From Cyclostephanos tholiformis (Eukaryota; Bacillariophyta; Thalassiosirophyceae; Thalassiosirales; Thalassiosiraceae): DNA of 13,262 nt. The stretch spans positions 1 to 13,262 of the forward strand of contig JALLPB010000806.1 of assembly GCA_036939975.1 (NCBI GenBank), read 5' to 3'. Below, piece after piece: positions 1 through 8,221 of the stretch. Positions within the stretch are counted from its first letter, which is position 1. Each line of letters starts with the position of its first letter. The translations under genes were made by a program, and so were the position numbers. The notes under the pieces were generated by a model, which ran no database searches, was not told the origin of the DNA, and saw only the letters and a program-made list of their open reading frames with translations.

Positions 1-407
1 AATGAAAAAATTCGATCCACATGAATGAAAACCATCCGAAAATTCGGATTGTACGCATTGAAATAATGGAGGCTACATAGACAACCCCAAAGTACGATTT
101 TGGTCGACAATACAGTGCCTAAAAAGTATGCCGCGGCTAACCCTAACCCTAACGGCCTACCTAGTATAGTATGGTATGGACATACACCGATCGCGGTGGC
201 GGGAAAGACACGACCAAGGAGGTGCATGCAATGCGAATCAAGAACAAGCCATGCTCGACTCGATCATGATCACTCTTCTCATTTCATTATTATATATTTA
301 TCATCATCTCACTTGGCGCTGGGCTCGGGAACACAACTTACAAAACACCTTCCTCGCAACATCAGTCTGGCATCGGCTTGCTCAGAAAAACATCCTAGAA
401 GTCAATC
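1..407 (+). promoter_or_regulatory. 5' flank of the kinase gene
   Basis: No credible gene is seen here. The stretch holds a TATA-like AT block at 287-300, about 110 bp before the kinase ATG. It also has a GGCGGGAAA element at 198-206, whose reverse complement TTTCCCGCC fits the E2F consensus, a TGCATGCA palindrome near 223-230, and 2.8 units of TAACCC at 137-153. The short reading frames that cross it run into the kinase gene out of frame and look like chance. Promoter function is inferred only from position. Confidence 0.4.
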
Positions 408-1439
408 ATGAAGAGGGCCGGATCCGAACCCACCTTCCACGGAAGGAAGCATCGCGTTGTCAGCAATATCACGGAGGAGGGGCTCTGCCATTCAATAGTC
501 GAGATCGGCGTAGCTCCCGGACATCGGGAGATGCGGACTATCTCACTCGGCAGCGGTCAAAGCGGCGATGGACTGAGCGAATGCGAGGACGACGCCTCGT
601 CCTCGTCCTACACCGACGCATGCTCTGGCGTCCTGGACGATTACGAATTGTTCCCACACGTGCTGGGCACGGGCGCCTATGGCGAGGTCTGCGAGTGCGT
701 CCATCGCTATACGTGCCGCGCCTACGCGTGCAAGACCGTGATCAAGTCGAGGATTAGGAGAATCGATCACCTGCGTCGCGAGGTGGACCTGCTATACGCG
801 ATGGACCATCCGAACATAATCAAGATGGTCGGTTGCTACGAGGACGATGAGCGGATTCACATCGTCACCGAGAAGTATACCGGCGGTGAGCTATTCGATA
901 GGATAGTCAGGAATACCACGGACAACGGATGCCTCGACGAGCGGAGTGCCTCCCGCATCATCAAGTCCCTCCTTCGTGCGGTCGAATACCTCCACGAGAA
1001 TGATGTCGTTCATCGTGACATAAAGCCGGAAAACATACTTTTCGAGTCGGAACGAGTCAATGCGGATATCAGGCTCATCGACTTCGGCCTATCGAGGAGG
1101 CATGTGGAGGACGAGCCGCCGATGAGCAACCCCGTCGGAACAGCGTACTACATGTCCCCGGAGCTACTCAAGGGAAAGTATGACAGATCCACCGACATAT
1201 GGTCAATAGGCATCGTAACGTACGTACTACTGGCTGGCTATGCACCGTTCAGAGGCGATACTGACGAGGAAATATTCGAGTCTATCAGGAGGGGGCACTT
1301 TGCGTTCCCAGCCAGAGCCTGGTCGGACAAGAGCAACGAGGCGATGGATTTCATAAGATCCCTGTTGAGAAGAGATCCTCGAAAGAGATTCACTGCCATG
1401 GAGGCTTCGATGCATCCTTGGATAGCAAAGTTGGGATAG
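408..1439 (+). CDS. CaMK-group serine/threonine protein kinase, catalytic domain only
   Basis: A 343-residue protein kinase with a low-complexity N-terminus (1-78) and a full catalytic domain (about 79-341). Visible motifs are the glycine loop GTGAYGEV (87-94), the ATP-binding lysine in AYACK (Lys109), the helix-C Glu125, HRDIKPEN (202-209) with catalytic Asp204, DFG (225-227), and SPE in place of APE (250-252), followed by [19 protein letters not shown] and a closing HPW. The wording of these motifs is that of calmodulin-dependent and calcium-dependent kinases. All catalytic residues are present, so an active ATP-dependent Ser/Thr kinase is expected. The chain stops two or three residues after the domain: no EF-hands and no calmodulin-binding tail are seen, so direct calcium control is not supported. 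The ATG at 408 is the first after an in-frame TAG at 396-398. The substrate is unknown. Confidence 0.92.
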   Translation: MKRAGSEPTFHGRKHRVVSNITEEGLCHSIVEIGVAPGHREMRTISLGSGQSGDGLSECEDDASSSSYTDACSGVLDDYELFPHVLGTGAYGEVCECVHRYTCRAYACKTVIKSRIRRIDHLRREVDLLYAMDHPNIIKMVGCYEDDERIHIVTEKYTGGELFDRIVRNTTDNGCLDERSASRIIKSLLRAVEYLHENDVVHRDIKPENILFESERVNADIRLIDFGLSRRHVEDEPPMSNPVGTAYYMSPELLKGKYDRSTDIWSIGIVTYVLLAGYAPFRGDTDEEIFESIRRGHFAFPARAWSDKSNEAMDFIRSLLRRDPRKRFTAMEASMHPWIAKLG

Positions 1440-1535
1440 AGATGATGTGTCAGCGGGTACTACTATCATATATAAAGGAAATCAAATAATATATTAAACA
1501 GATCCAATAAGTACAACATACAATAAATTACTTAT
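1440..1535. terminator. Shared 3' region between convergent genes
   Basis: A 96-bp AT-rich gap between the stops of the plus-strand kinase and the minus-strand sulfotransferase-like gene. An AATAAA hexamer at 1522-1527 could serve as poly(A) signal for the kinase. The shortness implies that the 3' UTRs of the two genes abut or overlap. This is inferred; no transcript evidence is available. Confidence 0.35.
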
Positions 1536-4047
1536 TTATCCACGCTTTGAATAGCCAATTCTACCCTCAACCTCCCAATCAACGAATCTATTCATCCACT
1601 TTATAAAATCTTTCGACAGCTCCTCGTGCTTGGTGATGTTTTTGTGGGCAAGGCGGCGTCTCGGCGCCTTGCCTATGGTAGCATTGCATTTTGCTTTCAA
1701 CCCGGTCGCATCCTCGATGCTATTAATCAACGCACCGGTGCCATATACATTCAAGTCTTCGAACCGAAATGGAAAGAACGCTCTGGTTCCACGAAAGTTA
1801 GCCACGGACAAGTGATTCAATATCTTCTCACGTCGGAGGTCTATTATGCTACTAAAACCACGTTCAGATCCATCATGCTGGTATTCGTATTTGTACTCGC
1901 CCAGTCCTTCGATGACTAGGGAATCATTCCGTGAGCATGGAGCCGCGTCATAGAATGAGTACGAATCCATACAATCGGCTCTATCTATCATCCCCTGAGT
2001 TCCGCTTATGTTCTCATCTGTAGATCCGTGTGTTCCGATCCATGGCTGCGTCACAAACTCCTTCCATCCCATCGGTCTGGCATAATTTTTCCAACCCCAA
2101 CCCTTTTTCAGATTCGTACGATCTGAATACCATCGGAGATGATCGTGAGCATGATGCGGCTCAACCCGCATGGCTTCCACCCAGTTGTATGGATCGCGAA
2201 ACATGGAAACTACCACGGCGGAGTTCTCGGGCACTTTCGTCAAGTCCTCCTCTTGGAACCAGTGTTTGAATCGTTTATATTGGTTGGTCACCTGAACAAA
2301 AATCATTAATCGTGCGATGAATTCTACTCGTAAATTGCCGCTGATCAACAAATGGAATCGAACGATAATCAAACGCAATTGTTTACCTTGATATCGAAGC
2401 ACTCCGTAAGATGATCCGTAATCCAATTGGTACCGCTATGCCTCTCGCCCAGCAAAATGATCTTCTCCACGGGTTCCATAGTCATCGATGATTCGATCAA
2501 CATTTTCGGGGTAGCATTATGGTTTTCTGCTTCAATCATGTTCTTTTGTGGTGCATCTACTCCTCCTCTCCTGAAATAACCTATTCGACTCTCAACTTCC
2601 CAGTCGACGAATCTACTCATCCATTTTATGAAATCATCTGGCAGTTCCTCAAGCGTTGCGATCTTATGTTGAGCTAGGCGATGTGGTGCCATGCTTCGAG
2701 TAGCATTGCATCTTGCCTTAAGCCCTGTCGTCTCTTCAAGTCTCTTTACCAATTCGTGCACACCGTTGACATCCATGTCTTCAAAGCGTAAAGATATAAA
2801 TGCCCTTGTCCCGCGGAAGTCGGCCACGGACAAGTGATTCAGGATCTTCTCGCGCCGGAGGTCTATGATGCTGCTAAATCCACGTTCGGACCGATCGTGT
2901 TGGTATTCGTACTTGTACTCGCCAAGCCCTTCAACTATCAACGAATCATTCTGTGAGCATGGGACCGCGTCGTAGAATGAGTAAAAATCCATACATATTG
3001 CATTGTTCATCCCTCTGTTAGTCCTGCTTATGACTTTATCCATTGATCCACGTTGTCCGATCCACGGCTGAGTTACAAACTCCTTCCATCCCATCGGAAT
3101 CGCTCTTTCATTCCAAATGTTCGTCGTATCATTGTGCGATTGCCATAGGAGATGATCGTGAGCATGTTGCGGCTCTTTCCGCATGGCTTCTACCCAGTCG
3201 TATGGATCGCGAAACATAGCAACTACCACGGCGGAGTTCTCTGGCACTTTCGTCAAGTCTTCCTCTTGGAACCAATGCTGGTATCGTTTGTATGTGTCGC
3301 TCACCTAAAGGAAGGAAAACCAAAAAATTCATTATCAAGTCATCAAGTCGGAATAAAAATGGTAGCAATTATCTACCACTGGCGCAAGTCATTTACCTTG
3401 ATATCGAAGCACTCTATAAGATGATCGGCAATCAAATCTGCACCGCTGTGCCTTTCGCCCAGCAAAATAATCTGTTCCACTGGATTGGTAGAATCCGATG
3501 GCTGCGTTGCCCCCGCCGAGGTGGAGATGGGAACAGGTTCTTTGGAAGGTTCTGGTTTCTTGACATTAGATTCATCAACAACTGAAGTAGCGTCGGTAGC
3601 ATCCTTGTTCCGTTCGGATATCTTCCCGTCTTCGTCGTTGTCTGTATATTGAGAACTAACATCGCCCTCTGACTGCTCGTCAACATCAATCCTAGTATCG
3701 ACAACACCGACCAACTCGCCACCCTCGATCACTGCTCCTACCGACGGCACCTGTGCCGCGATGCCCCCGCCGCCACCGCGAACGAAAGTGTTCGCGCCGT
3801 CGCCTCTCCCATCGACGACACCCGCCACGTCCGTAACATGCGAGTCGCGTCGAAGGAGGTCCATGCCCCCTGCCGAGAGTAGGGCCAATAGGCCCACCGC
3901 GCGTACCATCCTCAGGATCCGAACCAAGCCCACCGCGCCGCCGGTTGGCCTATTTTCATTTTTAGTATTGAACATTGCGATGGGGCTTGTGGCCGGGGAT
4001 ATCGGGAGATCATGATGTTTGTTTCGCGTCGTATTTTTATTGAACAT
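1536..4047 (-). CDS. Membrane-anchored tandem sulfotransferase-like protein, three exons
   Basis: Proposed join on the minus strand: exon 1 4047-3397, exon 2 3304-2387, exon 3 2291-1536, giving 774 residues. Both introns are GT-AG and phase 0. Residues 38-60 form a probable signal-anchor, followed by a Gly/Asp/Ser-rich stem to about 188, as in type II Golgi enzymes. Two homologous modules follow (about 190-465 and 496-773). Each starts with IILLGERHSG, resembling the 5'-phosphosulfate loop of PAPS-dependent sulfotransferases, and continues with VVV(A/S)MFRDPY, a likely 3'-phosphate-binding region, then MGWKEFVTQPWIG, GLGEYKYEYQHD and a DFIKWM.RFVDWEVE.RIGY end. Module 2 keeps GERHSGTNW; module 1 reads GERHSGADL, so module 1 may be catalytically weak or dead. 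The expected role is sulfonation of a carbohydrate or other secretory substrate; the substrate is not inferable. The first ATG follows an in-frame TGA; a second ATG lies at codon 25. Two separate genes would be the alternative, but no stop separates the modules. Confidence 0.75.
2292..2386 (-). other. Intron 2 of the sulfotransferase-like gene
   Basis: On the minus strand it reads AAG|GTAAAC at the donor and TTCAG|GTGACC at the acceptor, 95 nt, phase 0. It interrupts module 2 after the same FDIK residues as intron 1 does in module 1. Internal sequence differs clearly from intron 1, while the flanking exons stay similar. Confidence 0.85.
3305..3396 (-). other. Intron 1 of the sulfotransferase-like gene
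   Basis: On the minus strand it reads AAG|GTAAAT at the donor and TTTAG|GTGAGC at the acceptor, 92 nt, phase 0. A T-rich tract precedes the acceptor. It splits module 1 just after the FDIK that follows the P-loop. Splicing it restores exactly the reading seen across the other module. Confidence 0.85.
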
Positions 4048-4078
4048 TGCATGTAAATCGACGTTTCAGTTCATACAC

Positions 4079-4101
4079 CAGTTAAATCGTCGGTTTAACT
4101 G
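4079..4101. repeat. Inverted repeat CAGTTAAA / TTTAACTG
   Basis: Perfect 8-bp arms with a 7-nt spacer (TCGTCGG), lying 32-54 bp upstream of the minus-strand ATG at 4047. Each arm includes the core CAGTTA/TAACTG recognised by many plant MYB factors (CNGTTR). It could be a paired MYB site or a 5' UTR hairpin. Confidence 0.5.
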
Positions 4102-4380
4102 CGAGTGGTTAGGTCGTATAGGTAACCCTACTAACGATGAGGTTCACATTTTTTTTTGCTTTGTCGATACGCGCTCAAAATACCATTTCCAACGTATGAA
4201 GATCCCGTAACCGTTTGCTGTACCGGCATCGTGATTGTCTCGTTTCTCCCACATGGTTTTCTTCAATCTATTAAAACATCGTGCCGATCGATCGCTGCAA
4301 CTAAAAAAAAAATAATATTCTCCATGCATCGTATGGACCGCACAACAAGCAGGAAAGGACAAACAATGAAAAGAATAATG

Positions 4381-4404
4381 TTCCCATCAAGATTCCCATC
4401 AAGA
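4381..4404 (+). repeat. 12-bp tandem duplication
   Basis: TTCCCATCAAGA occurs twice back to back, ending 13 bp before the ATG at 4418. It lies in the probable 5' UTR. Function unknown; it may be simple slippage. Confidence 0.7.
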
Positions 4405-4417
4405 CTATGATCAAAGG

Positions 4418-7400
4418 ATGGTGAGGCTCCCACTCTCTCCGAGGATAACGACGACGTCGTCGTCCAATGAACGGTATGTATCGTCCTACCTTGATGGTAC
4501 GAAACGCGACGGCAACGCTGGCAGCAATAGGCGCAATGACGAGGGGAAGCCAATCTCGCGGTATGTATCGTCTTCGTCATCACGCCCATATCAGCAGCAT
4601 CGTCGTAATCGCAGTCCATCGTCCGTTGAATCATCAACATCGACTGTCCATTCGTCTACGTCGATCGGCTCGCTTAGGAGCGGTCACGTCAAATCCCTCC
4701 GCTCTTCGTTCGAGGATTATTCGAGGGGGAAAACGAAGGATGTCTGTCGTGGCGGCATCGCGGGAGGCTCGGTCGACAATTACATCGCGAGAATGAACCG
4801 CCCGAACTCGTCGTCATCGTCGTCGTCGTCGTCGTCGACTTCGTCTTTGGCATCGTCGTCGTACAAGCCGTTGACAACCATCAAGCAGCCTCGATCGATG
4901 CATCAGAGACGACGTTACGTCCCGGACCGACGTTACGTCCCGGATCACGACAGTCCCACCTGGAGGCGCATGCTGGATCGGCAAGGGTGGTCGTCGGCAT
5001 CGCCGGGGAACGTCGACGACGAGAACGCAAAGGAGAATGCCGTCCATCCTCCCTCCTTCCGGTCGTTCGAATTCGCACATACCAACGCCCATCGTCGCGG
5101 TGGCGATGACGAAGACGGAAAGCACGTCATGACGTCCCCCTCCTTACGTGGCAATGATGGTAATAATCGCGTCGATGACGATGTCGTCATCGCCAACGGC
5201 GGGAGCGGCGCGTCGAACGGGATTACATCGGTGGGGGCCGTGGGGGGGATGGCGGGGGGGGTCGTGGGAAAGTCGAATGAGACCGATCGCGTTCGAGTTC
5301 CAACCGCCGCCGTAGAGGACGAATGGACGGAGGACGTCCTCACGGGACGAGGTCGAGAACATGCCGTCGAGACGAACGGAGGCAATATTGGCGATGGAAT
5401 GAACGTCCTACGATTGGTCATCAAGACGAAGGATATCGACGACGACGATGATTATAAAATACCAACGAACGATCGACGAGGGCCGATCGACGCGACAAGT
5501 CGAATTAAGACCAATAGGAGGAATCACCTGGCATCCTACGTCGATAGGCAGAACAAGAAGTCGTCGTCGTCGTCGTCGTCGTTCGCGAGGCTATTCGCTA
5601 ACAAGACCGACGCAGGCGCGTTGATTGCTACATTGGTCGCGACTACTGGGAGTTACGATTATTCCTCCTCCTCGGAGTCGTTGATATATTCGCTTTGCGG
5701 CGAAACGGTCAAGTCGGCGGGGGGAGAGGGGGGGGGGGAGGGAATCGCGGACGGGGGCGGGTCGTATCAACCCTCGGACGACCTCGCCGCCATCATCGCC
5801 AAGGCATCGGAGGTGTTGAACGATGCCGACGAGTATCGTTGGGGGGGGTGCGATGACGCGAAGGACGATGGTCATCTCGCCGCCATCATCGCCGAGGTGT
5901 CCGAGGTAGCGAAAGATTCCGAAGACGATCATTGCGGTGACGACGTTGCCGCGCGGGTCGACGAAAACGATGTTGTCCGACCGTCGAGCTACGAACCGTC
6001 GTCGACGAGGTCGTCGACGACGGCGATCACGGACCTCGTGGCATCGACCCTCGCGGAATGCAGGCAGCTATTGGCGATGAGTCCTCTCCCCGCGTCGTAC
6101 GGCGACATCGGACGCGAACGCTTCGATTTCGTCAAAACAATGGAGACGGGGGTAGTGCAACGATCGGACGAGTCGTCGACGAGTGAAATGCCTTACTCGC
6201 AATCTCGAACACAAATCCCAAGTCAACAGAATCGGGAGGTGGCGATGGAGGATTCGCCTCATTCGAAAAACAACGAAAACAACAATAGTTTTGATGATGG
6301 AAACGAAAACGACCATCGCCATGGTCTAGCCTCATCCAATGAAGGAGGATGTACTCCATGCTCGACCGCCTCTTCGTCCACTGCCTCCATTGCGTCTGCA
6401 TCCGCCGCAATAACAAACATCCTTACCTGCGATGAGGATGACATCTATAAGATGAGGGGAAATCGAAATGCAGAAGACCAATGTCATTCAAAAAGAATAA
6501 AGGACGAGAGATCAATCAATGAAACTGAGGTGGAGCATCGTCAGAAAGATGCTCATCATTCGTCATTGTATCTAAGTGGAGGTTGCGCAAGCGGCAGAGC
6601 TGACGTGTCGACAGGAAGTAACGTTGAAGGAGGCGAAACAACGATCGAGCTTTCATCTCCAGGCACAATTCCAAATGTTTACCATGAACCGTTGACGCCA
6701 TTTTCACGTGCAGAACATCACCTAGTCCAACGAAGGGAGAAGCTGTTACGAAGTTTGGAAAAGGTGAATAGAATACTGAATAAGGAGGCCCGTGAGTGGC
6801 CGCAGGAGCATCGGGAGGACATATCTATGCATCTGAAAAAAGCTGAAGCGAAAGAATCTGCGAGTGAGTCGAGGAATGATGAGTGCAACATTAAGTTGAA
6901 GGCCTACGTACCCAGCCGGAGCAAGGCTGAGCTTCGAGTCGACACCGGTGATGGAGCGATTTGGTCATCCTCCTTGGCCGGACATACAAAAGAAAAAGTG
7001 TCGTCACATACAGACGCTTTAGCAGCATCATTCTCGACAAGTAACAGATCAGTCTTTGCCTCTGCATCCTCGACGCATAAGCCAACGACTAGCAAGGAGA
7101 TAGAAGACAGTGGGTTTTGTCCCATTATTGGGAACATTTTCCGTGAAAATTCGAGCGCTCCGGAAGTGATCGAGTTTGGGGCGCATCCTTTCGCGCTAAC
7201 AATGTCTCAAGACAGTTCATTGACGGATATGAACGACGATACTCTAGTATTACTTGAGATCAATCGAACAAAGCAACTTCAGGCGGACGAGATGAGTACT
7301 GCTAGTAATAGCATGATCCGAATAAGCAGCAACGGCAAGGACCATCGATATAATTGCAATAGCCGGCATCAAGAAAGGGATCATTGGTATAATAGCAATA

Positions 7401-8086
7401 GGCGGCATCAAAAAAGTCAATGGAAAATTCCATTCGGATATCTTGAACAGCATCAACCGTGTCCGCAATTCTTGCCATCATTGAGGTATTCGACAATGCA
7501 GGATTCGTTTGCTGGTGATAATGTAGTCGCTAAAGGCAATGAAAAAAATGCACTACGACATTCAACTTGGGAACCAAGGTGGGCAAAAGAACAAGGTAGA
7601 TCAAAACGAGGCAAGGTTACCATTGGTGATGCCCGAAAGAATGTCATCCCTCATCGTTCGAAGGGTGTCAAGAACAGTGAAAGTAACAAGACAGGTAAGA
7701 GAGACTCAAAATTCATCAAGAATTTGGTTTCCAGGTCGTTTGGCGATGACACTTTCCGACACGTGGAATTTCTTGATCAAGAGAATAGTGGTCATGCCAA
7801 TAGCATGATTGAGCCTCGGGGCCCTCATCTTCAAGAGAATCAGCACGCAGAGAACAAGCTGCCCGGTCCAACGTACGATTTCAGCCTCCACAGCTGCTCC
7901 ATGTCCCCTTCCTCGTTGAATGATGAGCAGTGTTGGTTAAATCCGACGAATGCAGGAAAAGGTGGACCACAGCATCATCGAATTGGCGATGGATCGCTGG
8001 TGACGCATAAACCGCGACGCCTCCACAATAAAATTCTTAATACACTACGCGGTGGCATCAAGAAATCAAGAAAAACATCAGTTTAG
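4418..8086 (+). CDS. Large Ser/Asp-rich, mostly disordered protein of unknown function
   Basis: A single uninterrupted frame of 1222 residues; the ATG is the first after an in-frame TAA at 4376-4378. I do not recognise a known domain. The N-terminal half (to about residue 600) is rich in Ser, Asp, Gly and Arg, with poly-Ser runs near 131-147 and 382-388, a doubled RRYVPD at 165-176, and a 31-residue imperfect repeat starting at LAAIIAKASEV near 456 and LAAIIAEVSEV near 487. The C-terminal half is more AT-rich at DNA level. It has a short charged helical stretch around 764-815 (REKLLRSLEKVNRIL), possibly a coiled coil, a pair of related RHQ motifs near 985-1005, and a basic end (KILNTLRGGIKKSRK). 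No signal peptide or membrane segment is seen. The length without stops argues that it is a real gene; a scaffold or regulatory phosphoprotein is only a guess. Confidence 0.75.
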   Translation: MVRLPLSPRITTTSSSNERYVSSYLDGTKRDGNAGSNRRNDEGKPISRYVSSSSSRPYQQHRRNRSPSSVESSTSTVHSSTSIGSLRSGHVKSLRSSFEDYSRGKTKDVCRGGIAGGSVDNYIARMNRPNSSSSSSSSSSTSSLASSSYKPLTTIKQPRSMHQRRRYVPDRRYVPDHDSPTWRRMLDRQGWSSASPGNVDDENAKENAVHPPSFRSFEFAHTNAHRRGGDDEDGKHVMTSPSLRGNDGNNRVDDDVVIANGGSGASNGITSVGAVGGMAGGVVGKSNETDRVRVPTAAVEDEWTEDVLTGRGREHAVETNGGNIGDGMNVLRLVIKTKDIDDDDDYKIPTNDRRGPIDATSRIKTNRRNHLASYVDRQNKKSSSSSSSFARLFANKTDAGALIATLVATTGSYDYSSSSESLIYSLCGETVKSAGGEGGGEGIADGGGSYQPSDDLAAIIAKASEVLNDADEYRWGGCDDAKDDGHLAAIIAEVSEVAKDSEDDHCGDDVAARVDENDVVRPSSYEPSSTRSSTTAITDLVASTLAECRQLLAMSPLPASYGDIGRERFDFVKTMETGVVQRSDESSTSEMPYSQSRTQIPSQQNREVAMEDSPHSKNNENNNSFDDGNENDHRHGLASSNEGGCTPCSTASSSTASIASASAAITNILTCDEDDIYKMRGNRNAEDQCHSKRIKDERSINETEVEHRQKDAHHSSLYLSGGCASGRADVSTGSNVEGGETTIELSSPGTIPNVYHEPLTPFSRAEHHLVQRREKLLRSLEKVNRILNKEAREWPQEHREDISMHLKKAEAKESASESRNDECNIKLKAYVPSRSKAELRVDTGDGAIWSSSLAGHTKEKVSSHTDALAASFSTSNRSVFASASSTHKPTTSKEIEDSGFCPIIGNIFRENSSAPEVIEFGAHPFALTMSQDSSLTDMNDDTLVLLEINRTKQLQADEMSTASNSMIRISSNGKDHRYNCNSRHQERDHWYNSNRRHQKSQWKIPFGYLEQHQPCPQFLPSLRYSTMQDSFAGDNVVAKGNEKNALRHSTWEPRWAKEQGRSKRGKVTIGDARKNVIPHRSKGVKNSESNKTGKRDSKFIKNLVSRSFGDDTFRHVEFLDQENSGHANSMIEPRGPHLQENQHAENKLPGPTYDFSLHSCSMSPSSLNDEQCWLNPTNAGKGGPQHHRIGDGSLVTHKPRRLHNKILNTLRGGIKKSRKTSV
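4808..4838 (+). repeat. TCG trinucleotide-rich tract coding poly-Ser
   Basis: A near-perfect TCG run inside the large Ser-rich gene, read in frame as serine. It is one of several triplet tracts in the window (others near 5561-5580 in the same gene) and probably varies in length between strains. Confidence 0.7.
4910..4945 (+). repeat. 18-bp tandem repeat coding RRYVPD twice
   Basis: Two adjacent 18-bp units (4910-4927 and 4928-4945) differing only in the last base. They lie in frame and double a six-residue motif. The third-position identity suggests a recent duplication. Confidence 0.75.
5783..5893 (+). repeat. Direct repeat coding LAAIIA..SEV motifs
   Basis: An identical 18-bp stretch occurs at 5783-5800 and 5876-5893, offset 93 bp (31 codons), inside a longer diverged repeat. 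It is in frame with the large Ser-rich gene and gives two LAAIIA(K/E).SEV segments that would form short amphipathic helices. Confidence 0.65.
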
Positions 8087-8221
8087 AGTGAGAAATGGTA
8101 TTTTTTATAGCGGTTCGAGTAGATGCTCTAGGGAGTAATTTATTTACAAAAAATATTAATGCTTATGCGCGCATCCATTACACACTCGCTCGTTTCGCTC
8201 GCTCTCTTTCTCTCTGATATC
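8087..8221. terminator. Shared 3' region between convergent genes
   Basis: A 135-bp gap between the stop of the large Ser-rich gene and the minus-strand stop of the DUF1415 gene. It is AT-rich at the left and CT-rich at the right (about 8185-8216). No canonical AATAAA is seen in the plus direction. The 3' UTRs probably meet here. Confidence 0.3.

Larger units (their letters stand above)
4048..4417. promoter_or_regulatory. Divergent promoter region, sulfotransferase-like gene / Ser-rich gene
   Basis: A 370-bp gap between two diverging starts, with no gene seen. It carries a perfect 8-bp inverted repeat (4079-4086 and 4094-4101) just upstream of the minus-strand ATG, a T run at 4149-4157, an A run followed by AATAAT at about 4303-4317, and a 12-bp tandem duplication at 4381-4404 just before the plus-strand ATG. 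Promoter function is inferred from gene orientation. Confidence 0.45.

Noticed and set aside
137..153. True telomere at the left end
   Set aside because: Fewer than three TAACCC units, internal, and followed by ordinary genes.
176..757. 193-residue plus-strand reading frame
   Set aside because: It overlaps the kinase in another frame, is Arg-rich and has no motif; it is a shadow of the kinase coding sequence.
4945..5424. 159-residue minus-strand frame within the large gene
   Set aside because: Its composition simply mirrors the GAC/TCG-rich codons of the plus-strand gene (Arg/Ser/Thr/Pro); no domain or start context.
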